A DNA stretch of 6,956 nt, taken from Thermoplasmata archaeon (GTDB lineage Archaea > Thermoplasmatota > Thermoplasmata > B31-G17). The stretch is taken from the NCBI GenBank assembly GCA_003649915.1, contig QMTG01000060.1:1-6956 (forward strand), read 5' to 3'. Of the stretch, positions 5,578 to 6,956 are shown one piece after another; the first letter of the stretch is position 1; every line of letters starts with the position of its first letter. The translations under genes were made by a program, and so were the position numbers. The notes below the pieces were generated by a model. That model saw only the letters and a program-made list of their open reading frames with translations. It was not told the origin of the DNA and did not search any database.

Positions 5578-6735
5578 TTATTCGGTCGTTAAGCGCCTCC
5601 TTATTGTGTAAAGAAATACTGCAACAGTTATTGCCACAGGAGCAATAAAATCACCGATGGGTAGCCCCTGCTTTCCGCTTCCGGCCGGCACCCTCACTTT
5701 CTCCCCAGACTCTGTTATGGATATCAACTTCCAGGTCTCAGATATTTGGGGCTTCTGACCGAAAAATTTCACCCTCACTGCGTTATAATAATCCTTGAGT
5801 AAGTCATCGTTCCCCACATCCACCCATTCAGAAAACCTGTAGCAGTCCCTAAGCATGAACTGGTGATTGGCCACATCAATATTCACCCAGCCTCCACCAG
5901 TACTCGTTGGGATGTAAACACCAACCCACGCATGACCGCCAACTTTATCATCACCAGAGTATAGAGCGCCTATCTCCAGCCATGAGGGTATACCAACAGC
6001 CCTCATCAATGAGCATAAAAGCATTCCCTGCTCGTCGCAATCCCCAGACTTATCGTGCAGCACATCAATGGCAGATTTTGGCTCACCGCTTCTCCCAGCC
6101 TCGTAAACTATGTTTTCTGTAACATAATCGTATATTGCCTTTATTTTATCATACACCGAGTACTCATCATCTGCAAGTTGATGGGCGAGTGCTGAAATCT
6201 CGGGATTTGAGGGAGTTATAAGCCATTCATCATGGCAGTAGGCACTCTTTAAACCCTCAGGTATGTCTTCAACAGTGCCCACGCTGTGCTCCGCAATGTT
6301 CCACCACACTGTTTTGGCAATCACATGATACCGAATCTTGACCCAGGATATGTGTCCACCACCGCTCCAGTTCATCCAAGTATATCCTGCTTTATTAACC
6401 TCACGATACACAAGATTCATACTTTCCTCATGAACCACGGATACAATCTTTTGCAAACTGCCGTTGGCTATATCCGTTGGGATGGGTAACTCAATGTAAA
6501 CGGTGTAATCTCCACCACTTATCATTATTTCCCTCTCAAATATGAATTCCGCCTCTTTTGGGTACACATAATAGGTTAGGGATGGTGATAGCATGGGCAA
6601 GACCTTTGGAAGAAGCATCATGAGAACAATAACAAGCACAGCAATCACAGCATAAGGTATGAAACGAAGTGGGGACTTTGGTGGTTTTTCCCTAACAGGC
6701 ACATACTCTTCTGCCTCATAATTTTCAAACTCCAT
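5578..6735 (-). CDS. Membrane-anchored transglutaminase-like cysteine protein
   Basis: A 385-residue protein with a short acidic cytoplasmic N-terminus (1-20), a transmembrane helix at about 25-49, a large extracytoplasmic region, a second hydrophobic segment at about 359-377 and a basic end (RRRL) that should be cytoplasmic. The central part carries a transglutaminase-like core: PEISALAHQLADDEYSVYDK (178-197) and IYDYVTENIVYE (201-212) precede GDCDEQG (231-237, C233). GGHAWVGVY (266-274, H268) and WVNIDVAN (283-290, D287) complete a Cys-His-Asp triad. Archaeal members are thought to be peptidases or cross-linking enzymes; the substrate here is unknown. Residues 50-160 look like a beta-rich domain with no family I recognise. 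The frame extends to a GTG at 6759, but that codon directly abuts the TATA element. The ATG at 6735, about 29 bases after TATA and without a ribosome site, fits a leaderless start. Only 5 bases separate its stop codon from that of the convergent rfcS. Confidence 0.85.
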   Translation of the reverse strand: MEFENYEAEEYVPVREKPPKSPLRFIPYAVIAVLVIVLMMLLPKVLPMLSPSLTYYVYPKEAEFIFEREIMISGGDYTVYIELPIPTDIANGSLQKIVSVVHEESMNLVYREVNKAGYTWMNWSGGGHISWVKIRYHVIAKTVWWNIAEHSVGTVEDIPEGLKSAYCHDEWLITPSNPEISALAHQLADDEYSVYDKIKAIYDYVTENIVYEAGRSGEPKSAIDVLHDKSGDCDEQGMLLCSLMRAVGIPSWLEIGALYSGDDKVGGHAWVGVYIPTSTGGGWVNIDVANHQFMLRDCYRFSEWVDVGNDDLLKDYYNAVRVKFFGQKPQISETWKLISITESGEKVRVPAGSGKQGLPIGDFIAPVAITVAVFLYTIRRRLTTE

Positions 6736-6760
6736 GAGGGTAATGCTAACGTTGCCCACG

Positions 6761-6768
6761 ATATAAGT
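6761..6768 (-). promoter_or_regulatory. TATA element of the transglutaminase-like gene
   Basis: Minus-strand CTTATATC (core TTATAT) is centred about 29 bases before the ATG at 6735, preceded by an A run. The predicted transcript start near 6738 makes the message leaderless and rules out the GTG at 6759, which lies only 2 bases from the TATA core. Confidence 0.55.
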
Positions 6769-6900
6769 TTTTCGTGATGTGATTTCTGTGATGGCGGGGG
6801 TGTGTGGGATATTATAGCAAAAAAAGTACAGTGTTTATTATTTGTTGAGGCAGACACAATGATAGTGTTTAAAAGACCCAATAACATTCAGATCTAAAAT

Positions 6901-6956
6901 TTACCTCATCCTTTTCGCCATAAACGCCAGCAATATTCTCAGGTCTGTTTTGAGTA
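6901..6956 (-). CDS. Possible C-terminal fragment of a further minus-strand gene
   Basis: One minus-strand frame is open from the right edge to a TAA at 6901-6903 and reads LKTDLRILLAFMAKRMR. Its composition and its AGA, AGG and ATA codons look like the end of an archaeal protein, and T-rich sequence follows the stop. With only about 17 codons the family cannot be named. A second minus-strand frame stays open to a TAA at 6869-6871 (ending SECYWVF), so the choice of frame is uncertain and the coding call itself is weak. If real, the gene lies upstream of and in the same direction as the transglutaminase-like gene, separated from it by about 165 bases. Confidence 0.35.
   Translation of the reverse strand, partial: LKTDLRILLAFMAKRMR

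Noticed and set aside
6736..6759. Upstream GTG start for the transglutaminase-like protein
   Set aside because: The GTG lies only about 2 bases from the TATA element, so it would not be in the transcript; the ATG at 6735 has the right spacing.
6645..6887. Minus-strand 80-residue frame across the right intergenic gap
   Set aside because: It overlaps the N-terminal coding part of the transglutaminase-like gene in another frame and shows no recognisable domain or ribosome site.
1..6956. CRISPR arrays, tRNA genes, insertion sequences, inteins, phage or toxin-antitoxin genes
   Set aside because: I saw no regularly spaced repeats, cloverleaf-like blocks, transposase motifs or terminal inverted repeats, and the rfcS ATPase motifs are uninterrupted.

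Overview
The window looks like a piece of a gene-dense archaeal chromosome, most likely euryarchaeal (perhaps Thermoplasmata or Aciduliprofundum-like; this guess is weak). Support comes from an archaeal replication factor C small subunit, an archaeal 6-phospho-3-hexuloisomerase, a DUF1464/methanogenesis-marker-12-type protein and an archaeal TraB-family protein. A/T-rich TATA elements lie about 25-28 bases before likely leaderless starts, or before very short leaders with GGTGAT/GGAGG-type ribosome sites. There are no rRNA or tRNA genes, IS elements, CRISPR repeats or phage genes that I can see, and no gene-free stretch longer than 300 bases. It reads as a core chromosomal region rather than an accessory island.

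Layout from left to right. On the minus strand, running off the left edge, is a membrane-anchored protein with a long Glu/Ala/Ser tail. It shares one compact TATA region with a divergent plus-strand gene for a DUF1464-type ASKHA-fold protein (470-1405). That gene converges, across a 30-base T/A-rich gap, on a block of four minus-strand genes. In transcription order these are: a multi-spanning membrane protein resembling ECF-transporter S-components (4471-3848), an endonuclease IV-like TIM-barrel protein (3844-2813), 6-phospho-3-hexuloisomerase (2832-2284) and a TraB-family protein (2191-1436). The first three are packed with a 3-base gap and a 20-base overlap, so they look like one operon. TraB follows after 92 bases and has its own TATA-like element. 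Divergent from the block is rfcS (4610-5572), which converges with only 5 bases between stop codons on a minus-strand, two-membrane-segment transglutaminase-like protein (6735-5578). Beyond that is a 165-base gap and a possible C-terminal fragment of another minus-strand gene at the right edge.

Functionally the window mixes housekeeping (clamp loading for DNA replication, pentose-phosphate supply through the reverse ribulose monophosphate route) with envelope proteins of unknown substrate. The most distinctive points are the tight operon of membrane S-like protein, TIM barrel and hexuloisomerase, and residue changes in both of its enzymes: an Asn where E. coli endonuclease IV has metal ligand Asp179, and a Leu in place of the usual second Ser of the SIS-domain SxSGxT loop. 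Several start codons were moved from the longest open frame to positions that fit promoter spacing or ribosome sites.
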